Origin: CAZWRK01 sp964635875
GTDB lineage: Bacteria > Pseudomonadota > Gammaproteobacteria > Burkholderiales > Aquaspirillaceae
DNA length: 26,066 nt
Assembly (NCBI GenBank): GCA_964635875.1
Contig: CAZWRK010000057.1
Coordinates: 1 to 26,066, forward strand
Direction: 5' to 3'
Shown here: piece by piece, positions 7,085-13,779 of the stretch
Position numbering within the stretch: position 1 is the first letter of the stretch
How the letters are laid out: every line of letters begins with the position of its first letter
Made by a program: the position numbers and the translations under genes
The notes under the pieces: generated by a model
The model's database searches: none
The model's input: only the letters and a program-made list of their open reading frames with translations
What the model was told of the DNA's origin: nothing

Positions 7085-7807
7085 CTACACCGTGGTTTGG
7101 CTGTAGGTCAGGCGGCTCGGGCGCAGGCGCATTCGCACGAGCGACACCAAAAATCCAAATCCGGCTTGATTCGGGTCGATGACCGGCACATAGGCGCCGA
7201 CGGTTTCTGACAACAAAGTTGACACTTTTTCGGCGATATCGACAAAGCCTGTGCAGCCTAATAACAGCGATTGCGCACCGTCTTCTTTAACCGCTTTAAT
7301 CGCTTGTTCCAGCGTTTTGGCGACGACAATATCGACATTTTCCAGCTCAGGGACCGTGCAATCGACCGCCCGAATCGAGGCGAACGATTCGGATAGGCCA
7401 TAGGTCAACACATGGCCGCGCTGCATGGCCAAAGTGCTTTGCAAGACGGTAATGATCGAAAAACGCTGACTGAGTGCTAACGCCGTAAAGGCCGAGGTCG
7501 GAAACCCGCCAATGATCGGGATGTTGATCACTTCGCGCGCGGCCTCGACACCGCACATGTCAAAGTCTGTCAGCCAAATGCCATCAAAACCTTCTTGCTC
7601 GATGCTTTGTGCCAGTCTCACCACCGGCATCCCGTTTTCGAGCCAATTGGTGCGGTTTTCGATGCAAGGATGGCCTTCGGTGATATTACGAATTTCGACT
7701 TCGACATCGGCAGGAAGCACCGGCGCAATGGCTTGCAAAATGCGCTCGTTATAATCCGACGTTGCCGCCGGAACCAGCACGCAAATGCGGAGCACGGCAG
7801 TGGTCAT
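7085..7807 (-). CDS. Asp/Glu/hydantoin racemase superfamily protein
   Basis: A 240-residue protein of the aspartate/glutamate racemase superfamily, which includes hydantoin racemase, maleate isomerase and arylmalonate decarboxylase. The second catalytic Cys is clear at LLLGCTGF (Cys185). At the first active-site loop, where racemases usually have CFxDP before GxxAARE, this protein reads TDFDMCGVEAARE. The usual Cys position is thus Asp81, and a Cys (Cys85) occurs four residues later. It may therefore be a one-base enzyme (lyase, isomerase or decarboxylase) or use a shifted Cys. The start codon overlaps the DUF917 stop (ATGA), so the two are translationally coupled. AAAGGA lies about 9 bases before the ATG. 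Expression is expected from the sigma-54 promoter at 9127-9141. Confidence 0.8.
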   Translation of the reverse strand: MTTAVLRICVLVPAATSDYNERILQAIAPVLPADVEVEIRNITEGHPCIENRTNWLENGMPVVRLAQSIEQEGFDGIWLTDFDMCGVEAAREVINIPIIGGFPTSAFTALALSQRFSIITVLQSTLAMQRGHVLTYGLSESFASIRAVDCTVPELENVDIVVAKTLEQAIKAVKEDGAQSLLLGCTGFVDIAEKVSTLLSETVGAYVPVIDPNQAGFGFLVSLVRMRLRPSRLTYSQTTV

Positions 7808-9027
7808 GCTTTCATTCCTTTTGTGATTTGATCGAGTGTGCTGAGCGGCATATAGGGGCCGAGATAGCCCATTTTGGCGAGTAACTCAGCAAAACTATCA
7901 AGGATCAGTCCATTCGGTTGAGATAGGGCTGCATCGGCTTCCCATGCGAGCAACGAGACTGTACGTCCTTTGATGTTGGGATTGAGGCGGCCGTCCGAGG
8001 ACACCAAGTCACCGTTGGAATACACCGCTTGTTTATCGCCTTCGACAAAGTAGCTGATGCTATCGGGGGCGATGGTTACGGGGTGTGCTTGTTCGCTATC
8101 CCACACCAACAGCGATTCATTTTGGTAGACGATGGTGTAGTCGGTGCGTGCGCTCTTGAGTCTGACTCGACCGACATCAAAACCCCCTGCGGTATCAAGA
8201 TCGACCGAGATAATTTCCCCCGGCTCGGCGACACGCTTCGCAGAAATTCCGCAGTGTGTTTCGAGATGGTCGATGACCGCTTCTGCCGAGTGGAGCTGCC
8301 CTGCCTGTAGTGCACGGCCAAATTTGAGGGCGCGGGTGAGTGTGCCCCGAATCGGCAGCGCTGCTGCCAGCTGTTCTGGCTTCATGACCCACATGGCCAA
8401 ACCACCAAATTGGCCAAAATCTTGTTCGGCCAGAATCGGGCGCAGCATCTGTTCGACAATCGTGGAGACATCTTGCTGATGGAAGCGGCCGCCATCTTTA
8501 TCGGCGCGCGGAGTGACATTGAGTTCGACTTCTAGCCCGTCTTGGCTGACCAAAAAGGTCGGGCGGGGGCTGATTTCGGCGGCGGCATAGGTCAGCATTG
8601 GCAGCGAAGGCACGGCCCGTCCTGCGCCATCGGCATCAATCACTTTCAGTCCGAGTTTGGCCGCGACGAGACCCGCCACAATAAACCCGAGCGCGCCGCT
8701 TTCTGGCGACACCACGTAGCGCAGCTGGCGGCCTTCTTTGGCGAGGGCTTGTTGCACGCGCTCGGCGGCTTTAACGGGGCCAACCGGAAAGCAGGTTGAG
8801 TTGATCGCTTCGGGGGCGCCCATATACGCCACCATGACTGTTTCGCCTTCGGTCACTTCTTCGATCGAAACGACTTCGAAGCTGTGTTTTTGGTAGTAAG
8901 GCGAGCCTTGTCTAAAGTAGGACACCAGATGCCGCGCCGAGGTGACGGTGCCACCGCCGCCGCTTCCAAAAAAGGTGCCGCCAAGAAGTAGCGGTTCTAA
9001 GTCTGCTGCAGTGACGGTGTATGCCAT
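7804..9027 (-). CDS. DUF917 / S-methyl-thiohydantoin desulfurase family protein
   Basis: A 407-residue member of the DUF917 family (Pfam PF06032, more recently named after S-methyl thiohydantoin desulfurase). The N-terminus shows the family hallmark: a helix ending LLLGGTFFGSGGGGTV (13-28), with the glycine-rich GSGGGG loop at 21-26. A second typical region is YVVSPESGALGFIVAGLVAAKLGLKVIDADGAGRAVPSLPM in the first third. Related proteins sit in hydantoin or cyclic-amide catabolic operons, often near hydantoinase/oxoprolinase or racemase genes; here a racemase-family gene overlaps its stop by 4 bases. No hydantoinase or transporter gene is adjacent. GAGGGG lies about 8 bases before the ATG, supporting this start. 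The sigma-54 promoter 100 bases upstream and the activator gene beyond it suggest inducible expression. The true substrate is not known from sequence. Confidence 0.85.
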   Translation of the reverse strand: MAYTVTAADLEPLLLGGTFFGSGGGGTVTSARHLVSYFRQGSPYYQKHSFEVVSIEEVTEGETVMVAYMGAPEAINSTCFPVGPVKAAERVQQALAKEGRQLRYVVSPESGALGFIVAGLVAAKLGLKVIDADGAGRAVPSLPMLTYAAAEISPRPTFLVSQDGLEVELNVTPRADKDGGRFHQQDVSTIVEQMLRPILAEQDFGQFGGLAMWVMKPEQLAAALPIRGTLTRALKFGRALQAGQLHSAEAVIDHLETHCGISAKRVAEPGEIISVDLDTAGGFDVGRVRLKSARTDYTIVYQNESLLVWDSEQAHPVTIAPDSISYFVEGDKQAVYSNGDLVSSDGRLNPNIKGRTVSLLAWEADAALSQPNGLILDSFAELLAKMGYLGPYMPLSTLDQITKGMKA

Positions 9028-9126
9028 GATGGTGCCCCTCTGTAGGAGTTCGATATTGGTCTGTTTTCTTCTCGTGGCTGCACGCGATTTTGAAACGTTT
9101 TCGGGTGCAGGCTTTCCTTTCTTATG

Positions 9127-9141
9127 GCAATGACTGTGCCA
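9127..9141 (-). promoter_or_regulatory. Sigma-54 (-24/-12) promoter of the DUF917-racemase operon
   Basis: The minus strand reads TGGCAC (9141-9136), five bases, TTGC (9130-9127). The invariant GG and GC are separated by exactly ten bases, matching the RpoN consensus without mismatch in these elements. Transcription would start near 9115, giving a leader of about 88 bases to the DUF917 start at 9027. A sigma-54 activator gene with an intact GAFTGA motif lies directly upstream. Confidence 0.88.
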
Positions 9142-9179
9142 GATGATTAAGGTGTTGAAATTAAAGAGATTTATTTTTT

Positions 9180-9252
9180 TGGACGATCAAGGCCGCCGCA
9201 AATTGGTCGGTTACGTCCAGCGATTTTTGCGGCAAATGGACGATTTCGTCCA
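9180..9252. promoter_or_regulatory. Putative upstream activator sequences: repeated TGGACGA/TCGTCCA half-sites
   Basis: Four copies of one half-site occur in 73 bases: TGGACGA at 9180-9186, CGTCCA at 9214-9219, TGGACGA at 9237-9243 and TCGTCCA at 9246-9252. The last two form a perfect 7-bp inverted repeat around TT. A further inverted pair, GCCGCAAA (9195-9202) and TTTGCGGC (9226-9233), flanks the second site. The array lies about 40-110 bases upstream of the -24 element, the usual range for enhancer sites of sigma-54 activators. It is likely bound by the neighbouring regulator (inference). Confidence 0.6.
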
Positions 9253-9267
9253 CTTCACTCCAGACAT

Positions 9268-9289
9268 AAAAAAAGCCCCAAACGGGGCA
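9268..9289 (-). terminator. Rho-independent terminator of the sigma-54 activator gene
   Basis: On the minus strand GCCCC (9288-9284) and GGGGC (9279-9275) close a GTTT loop, followed by seven T (9274-9268). It lies 24 bases after the regulator's stop and separates it from the downstream sigma-54 promoter. Confidence 0.85.
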
Positions 9290-9312
9290 TTTTCAGGAGG
9301 CTGTGGGTGTGT

Positions 9313-11670
9313 TTAGTACATGTCTTTTTGCAGTTCTGCCAGCAAGGCCTGTGCCCGCACTAACACCGGATAGGTGCCGTTCTCTGTTGCGCCTCGCAGC
9401 GCCCGTACCAGTGTTTCGGTCGCTTGAACGGGGCGGCGGCGCTCTTTTAATAAGAATAGAGCGAGATGATGCGCGGCATGAATCCGCGCCGGAACTGAGC
9501 CGAGTGCCATCGCCGTTGAGAGCGCGCTGCGGAGTTCTTGTTCGGCCGTATCCAGTTCGCCGAGCATCCAGAGCGCACGTGCTTGGATCACCATCAGCTC
9601 GCCCAAATAGGCGCGGTCTTGTTGTTCAAGGGCAATATCGATCGCCTGATTGATGACTTGGCTGCAGGCTTTGGCTTCTCCGGCGTGCAAGAGCGCTTCG
9701 CCACGGTGCCACGCTTGGAAAGAGTGGAACAGCTTGCCGCCGTGGCGCAGCATGTGTTGGTGATAGCCTTCACGAATCGCCTCGTCGGCGTGGTGATAGT
9801 CCCCGCGTGCCGCCAGCACGCAGCCGCGAAACACTTGGCCGATCCCCTGATAGAAATTAAAACCATGCGCCTTAGATAACGATTCCAGTGCTTCAGACAG
9901 CACATCTAGGCGCTCGGTTTCCTCAAATAAGCACGCCAGCCATGCCGCGCCTTGCAAGGCAATGGCGCGATCAAAGGCGTGTGGATTACCGGCCGAGGCC
10001 CGTTCGCACAGCATTTCCATCGCCGCCCATGCCTGCGTGAGCGCGCCGCGCTGAAAGGCAGCGAGTCCTTCAAAAGTTTTTGCAAGGCAGATCAGGTCGA
10101 ATCCCTGTGCGCCGACTCGGTCATTTTGTCGTTGGGTGTCCAGCAACCGGCCTCGCTGCAGGCAGGCGAGTGCTTCTTCACTATCACCGAGCCAAAATAG
10201 TGTATTGGCCATCGCGACATGGGCTTCATCTTGGGCGGCTAGATGGCCGGTGTTTTGCGCATGTTGCAGCATGTCTTGTGCGGTGGCGCGTGCACGCGCC
10301 AGATCCAGCGTCATCAGCTGGGTCGTCCAAATACCGAATTGCAGCGTAGAGAGCTCGTGCGCATCGCAGCCACATTCCCGACCGATGGCCAGCGCCGCTT
10401 CGTAGCACGCTTGGGCTTCGGAACACAGCCAGCCATTGACATTGCGCAGGCTGATTGCCAACAGTCGAAACGCATCAAATAGTTCCGGAGAGGGCACCGC
10501 GTCAGGGTGGCCTTCTGTGTAAGGCGTGATGCATTTTTTGAGGATTGGAATCGCGGCGGAAAACTGCGAAGCATCGACCAAAGATTGGCCTTTTTTCAGG
10601 CAGGTGGCCGCCTCTTGCTTTTGGCTTTCGTGTGATTTGAGTCGCCGTTCAATCGACTTACGTCCAACGCCGAGGAGCTTTGCGGCGGCAGATTTATTGC
10701 CTTCGCACTTTTGCAGTGCACGCTCAATCAGGAGCATTTCTGCCGCAGCGAGTTTATCGGTCGCGGGCAAGGCCAATAGCGCATCGGCAAGCTCTTCGTG
10801 GGTTGCGGGGCGCGAGACAATGGGCTGGAAATAATGGTTCAGCGTTTCTAAATCAATATAGGGGTCGTCGACGAGCACCCCCAATTGATCAATCATATTG
10901 CGCAGTTGTCGGATATTGCCCGGCCACGATTGCTGGCACAGTTGTCGAAGCGCTTCGGGTGAGAAATGTAACGGGCGGGCTTGTTGGGCCGCAAAGTGGG
11001 CAATTAGCTCGGGAATATCTTCGCGGCGTTGGTCGAGGCTCGGTAGCTCGACAATAAACACCGCCAGCCGATAAAACAGGTCTTCGCGGAAGGAGCCTTC
11101 TTTGACCATCGCTTGTAGGTCGCGGTGGGTGGCGGCGACGATGCGTCCTTCAAAGGAAAACGAGTCTGACGAGCCGATTGGCCGAAAGCGTCGTGTTTCC
11201 AGTACCCGTAATAATTTGGGTTGCAGCGACAAAGGCAGTTCGCCGACTTCATCCAAAAACAGCGTGCCTTTGCCGACTTGCTGAAAATAGCCTGCGCGGG
11301 TGTGGGTTGCGCCGGTAAATGCGCCTTTGGCGTGCCCGAAAAATTCGGATTCGGCGAGATTCTCCGGAATCGCCCCGCAGTTCACATCAATAAATGGCGA
11401 TTCATGATGGAGGCCTCGCTCGTGAATGCGGCGGGCGGCAACGTCCTTGCCTGCGCCGGTTGGTCCGCAAATCAGCAAATGGCAATTGGTGGGTGCAATG
11501 CGGTCAATCAAGCCCCGAAAATGCAGCGATGCTGATGATTTTGCAATCAGCTCTGGCGCGGACGCATGTCGAGCGGAGGCCGCTGCAACATAATCTGCGC
11601 GCATCGCACGATCAGAAGGGGAAAGTAGGGTGTGCATAAACAAGGGAAAGCCGCAAAGACGACACTGCAT
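9313..11670 (-). CDS. Sigma-54-dependent transcriptional activator with a C-terminal TPR-like domain
   Basis: A 785-residue enhancer-binding protein. There is almost no N-terminal regulatory domain (about 50 residues with CxxC at 3-6). The AAA+ domain follows, with Walker A GPTGAGKD (69-76), the sigma-54-contacting GAFTGA (116-121), Walker B TLFLDE (136-141) and the arginine region REDLFYRL (195-202). A Fis-type helix-turn-helix (EGNKSAAAKLLGVGRKSIERRL, 323-344) sits in the middle rather than at the end. The remaining 440 residues are repeated Ala/Leu/Gln-rich helical pairs typical of tetratricopeptide repeats (ALAIGRECG, SEEALACLQRG, ALEQQDRAYLGELMVIQAR). They probably act as the sensor or protein-interaction half. 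ATG 11670 has no good Shine-Dalgarno; Met12 and Met23 are alternatives. The likely target is the sigma-54 promoter just downstream. Confidence 0.9.
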   Translation of the reverse strand: MQCRLCGFPLFMHTLLSPSDRAMRADYVAAASARHASAPELIAKSSASLHFRGLIDRIAPTNCHLLICGPTGAGKDVAARRIHERGLHHESPFIDVNCGAIPENLAESEFFGHAKGAFTGATHTRAGYFQQVGKGTLFLDEVGELPLSLQPKLLRVLETRRFRPIGSSDSFSFEGRIVAATHRDLQAMVKEGSFREDLFYRLAVFIVELPSLDQRREDIPELIAHFAAQQARPLHFSPEALRQLCQQSWPGNIRQLRNMIDQLGVLVDDPYIDLETLNHYFQPIVSRPATHEELADALLALPATDKLAAAEMLLIERALQKCEGNKSAAAKLLGVGRKSIERRLKSHESQKQEAATCLKKGQSLVDASQFSAAIPILKKCITPYTEGHPDAVPSPELFDAFRLLAISLRNVNGWLCSEAQACYEAALAIGRECGCDAHELSTLQFGIWTTQLMTLDLARARATAQDMLQHAQNTGHLAAQDEAHVAMANTLFWLGDSEEALACLQRGRLLDTQRQNDRVGAQGFDLICLAKTFEGLAAFQRGALTQAWAAMEMLCERASAGNPHAFDRAIALQGAAWLACLFEETERLDVLSEALESLSKAHGFNFYQGIGQVFRGCVLAARGDYHHADEAIREGYHQHMLRHGGKLFHSFQAWHRGEALLHAGEAKACSQVINQAIDIALEQQDRAYLGELMVIQARALWMLGELDTAEQELRSALSTAMALGSVPARIHAAHHLALFLLKERRRPVQATETLVRALRGATENGTYPVLVRAQALLAELQKDMY

Positions 11671-11700
11671 TTTATAGCAGGAAATGTTCCAAAATCTTTG

Positions 11701-11729
11701 CTTATATCAACAGTTTACTCATGAGTAAA
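11701..11729 (-). promoter_or_regulatory. Probable promoter of the sigma-54 activator gene
   Basis: The minus strand has TTTACT (11729-11724) and TATAAG (11706-11701) separated by 17 bases. The predicted start of transcription is about 25 bases before the ATG at 11670. The -35 element and most of the spacer are occupied by the palindrome at 11714-11729. Confidence 0.5.
11714..11729. promoter_or_regulatory. Perfect 16-bp palindrome, candidate operator
   Basis: TTTACTCATGAGTAAA is identical to its reverse complement. It overlaps the -35 element and spacer of the activator's promoter, so a dimeric repressor binding here would block that promoter. It also lies upstream of the divergent microprotein/MCP genes. 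The binding protein is unknown. Confidence 0.5.
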
Positions 11730-11918
11730 TCAAACGTGATGAATGGGGTGCTGAAATGCTGTCTTTTTTGGCTTTGCAACAAAAAATGCATAAAGAATCA
11801 TTCTTCCGGTAAAAAACAGCTGTTAGTTTGACGAGGTCATGTTTTGGATGAGGCCACATCCTAAAAGGAAACGCTGGCCTGATCCGCTCACTTTGATCTC
11901 TCGCTAGGAGCTGTTGCT

Positions 11919-12083
11919 ATGAAACCTCAAGCCGCCCAGACCTCCATCGCCAGCACGATTTGTCACGAATTAAAAATCGTGTGTGACCGCCTGCAGTCAT
12001 ACGAAGAAACGCTCGAAAATCTATTGGATACCCTCGATTGTGATTTGAATACGCCGTCAGAAATGGCTTTAGAAGGTGAATAA
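11919..12083 (+). CDS. 54-residue microprotein upstream of and coupled to the MCP gene
   Basis: Starts MKPQAAQTSIASTICHEL and ends MALEGE before TAA. AGGAG at 11906-11910 lies 8 bases before the ATG, a near-ideal ribosome-binding site in otherwise non-coding DNA. The stop is separated by a single base from the ATG of the chemoreceptor, and the last codons (GAAGGTGAA) also serve as that gene's Shine-Dalgarno, an arrangement typical of translational coupling. The protein is acidic toward the C-terminus and probably forms one amphipathic helix with heptad-like Leu spacing (IVCDRLQSYEETLENLLDTL). It has three Cys, no signal peptide and no membrane segment. I recognise no family. A role as a partner of the receptor's cytoplasmic part is speculation. 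Confidence 0.65.
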   Translation: MKPQAAQTSIASTICHELKIVCDRLQSYEETLENLLDTLDCDLNTPSEMALEGE

Positions 12084-12084
12084 A

Positions 12085-13719
12085 ATGACGATTCGAGCTC
12101 GATTATTCCTGCTGGCCTTGAGTGCGCTACTGGTTTTGTCTGGTATGGGTGCGGTGGGTTGGCAAGGCATGAATTTAGCGGATCAGACGATGGGCAGTGT
12201 CACCACGGTACATGTCCCTGCAATTGCCGAGTTAGCGACCATTCGCGAGGCGAGTGCCGCTGTGCGTGCGGTGCAATACGAGCTGCTCTCAGAAGGGTTT
12301 ATTCCTGAGGCGGAGCATGTGCAAAAAACCCGTACGGCGATGGCCGAACATTGGAAAATCATCGAAGCGGCACAAGCCCGCTACAGTGCACTCAAGCGCA
12401 GCCCCGAAACCACGGCTGCATGGCAGTCTGTTGAGCCGACCCTCATGGCGTGGAAACGCGCGTGTTTTGAGCTTGATCAGATGCTCGCCGAGCCAGAAAT
12501 TACGGCCGCAAAAATGGACACCTATCGCCAAGGTTTAGTCCGCAACGAAGCGCTAATGGCGCAGGCGGATGCCGGTTTAGATCGGTTGTGGAGCCTGACA
12601 TTGGCCAAAGTCCAGACCGTTCAGGCCGATCAAAGCCAATCGATTCACACCATGCAATCGCTGATTACGGCGGCGATTGTGATTTCGATGGGTGTATTTA
12701 TTGGGCTGGCACAGTGGATTATTCGCTCGATCGTGCGGCCTCTCAATGCCCTACGACAGGCCGCAGAACAAACTAAAAATGATCTGGATTTGACCCGCAG
12801 GAGTCCGGTCACGGGCCGCGATGAAATTGCGCAGACAGTGGGCGCTTTTAATAGCTTACTCGACGCGATTCATAGCAGCTTTTCGGTGGTTGTTTCCGAG
12901 GGCGGGGAAGTGGATCGTGTCGCTGCAGAGGTTTCCAGCGCGGCGCAACAAATTGCCAGCGCCGCTGAAATGCAAAGCCAGTCAACCAGCACGATTGCGG
13001 CAGCGGTCGAAGAAATGCTGACCAGTATCGCGCAGATTGCGGATAACGCCGCTTTTGCGCTGAACTCCGCCGAGCATGCTCAGACGCTGGCCAGTAATAG
13101 CGATAAAGTGATTGCGCAAGCCGCGCATGACATCAATTCGATGGTTAAAGCAATTCAGACCTCTGCGCAAGATGTCTCGGCCTTGGCCTCACGCACCGAC
13201 GAAATTAGTCGAGTGGTGCAGGTGATTGCCGACGTCGCCGAGCAAACCAATTTGCTGGCGTTGAATGCCGCTATTGAGGCCGCGCGTGCCGGAGAGCAAG
13301 GGCGCGGGTTTGCCGTGGTGGCGGATGAGGTTCGCTTACTTGCAGAAAAAACCCGTACTGCGACCAGTGAAATCGGGGCCACGATTTTATGGGTTCAACA
13401 GCAAACGCGTCGGGCGGCAGATAATTTGTTGCAAGGCGAAAAGCTGGTTAGTTTTGGGGTGTCGCTGGTGTCCGGCTTGGTGAAGCCGCTGGGTGAACTG
13501 CGTGAAGGCGCAGTGGCTTCACATCGGGAGCTGACCGAGTTAACCGCATCGTTGAGTGCGCAAAGTAGTACCAGCCGCTACATCGGAGAAAACGTTGAAG
13601 CATTGGCAAGCATGACCACCGAAAACAGCGCCGCCGCGGTACAGTCGGCGGGTTCTGCAGAGAGTTTGCATCAGTCCGCATTGTTGATGCGCGAGCAGTT
13701 AGCGCGTTTTAGCCTCTAA
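12085..13719 (+). CDS. Methyl-accepting chemotaxis protein (MCP)
   Basis: A 544-residue chemoreceptor. Parts in order: transmembrane helix 1 (about 6-26); a helical periplasmic ligand-binding region of about 165 residues (four-helix-bundle type); transmembrane helix 2 (193-213); a HAMP domain (about 214-266); and a long cytoplasmic coiled coil. The hairpin tip that contacts CheA and CheW, EQTNLLALNAAIEAARAGEQ, is at 386-405, followed by GRGFAVVADEVRLLAEKT. Q/E-containing methylation heptads flank the tip. There is no C-terminal CheR-tethering pentapeptide; it ends QLARFSL. An in-frame GTG lies three codons earlier (12076), but ATG 12085 is better placed behind GAAGGTG. The ligand cannot be inferred. 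It follows the microprotein gene by one base, and a terminator follows at 13738-13767. Confidence 0.95.
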   Translation: MTIRARLFLLALSALLVLSGMGAVGWQGMNLADQTMGSVTTVHVPAIAELATIREASAAVRAVQYELLSEGFIPEAEHVQKTRTAMAEHWKIIEAAQARYSALKRSPETTAAWQSVEPTLMAWKRACFELDQMLAEPEITAAKMDTYRQGLVRNEALMAQADAGLDRLWSLTLAKVQTVQADQSQSIHTMQSLITAAIVISMGVFIGLAQWIIRSIVRPLNALRQAAEQTKNDLDLTRRSPVTGRDEIAQTVGAFNSLLDAIHSSFSVVVSEGGEVDRVAAEVSSAAQQIASAAEMQSQSTSTIAAAVEEMLTSIAQIADNAAFALNSAEHAQTLASNSDKVIAQAAHDINSMVKAIQTSAQDVSALASRTDEISRVVQVIADVAEQTNLLALNAAIEAARAGEQGRGFAVVADEVRLLAEKTRTATSEIGATILWVQQQTRRAADNLLQGEKLVSFGVSLVSGLVKPLGELREGAVASHRELTELTASLSAQSSTSRYIGENVEALASMTTENSAAAVQSAGSAESLHQSALLMREQLARFSL

Positions 13720-13737
13720 TCAGCGGTCATGGTCTCG

Positions 13738-13767
13738 AAAAAAACGCCTCCACGATGGAGGCGTTTT
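13738..13767. terminator. Bidirectional rho-independent terminator between the MCP and protease genes
   Basis: A 12-bp stem (13741-13752 with 13756-13767, core ACGCCTCCA/TGGAGGCGT) has a CGA loop, with A on the left and T on the right. It can end transcripts from both convergent genes. Confidence 0.88.
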
Positions 13768-13779
13768 GCATGGCCGAGA

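Noticed and set aside
11790..11812. Sigma-28 (flagellar) promoter before the MCP gene
   Set aside because: A TAAAG-like and a CCGGTAAA-like box are present, but the spacing is about 4 bases too short and the second box is poor.
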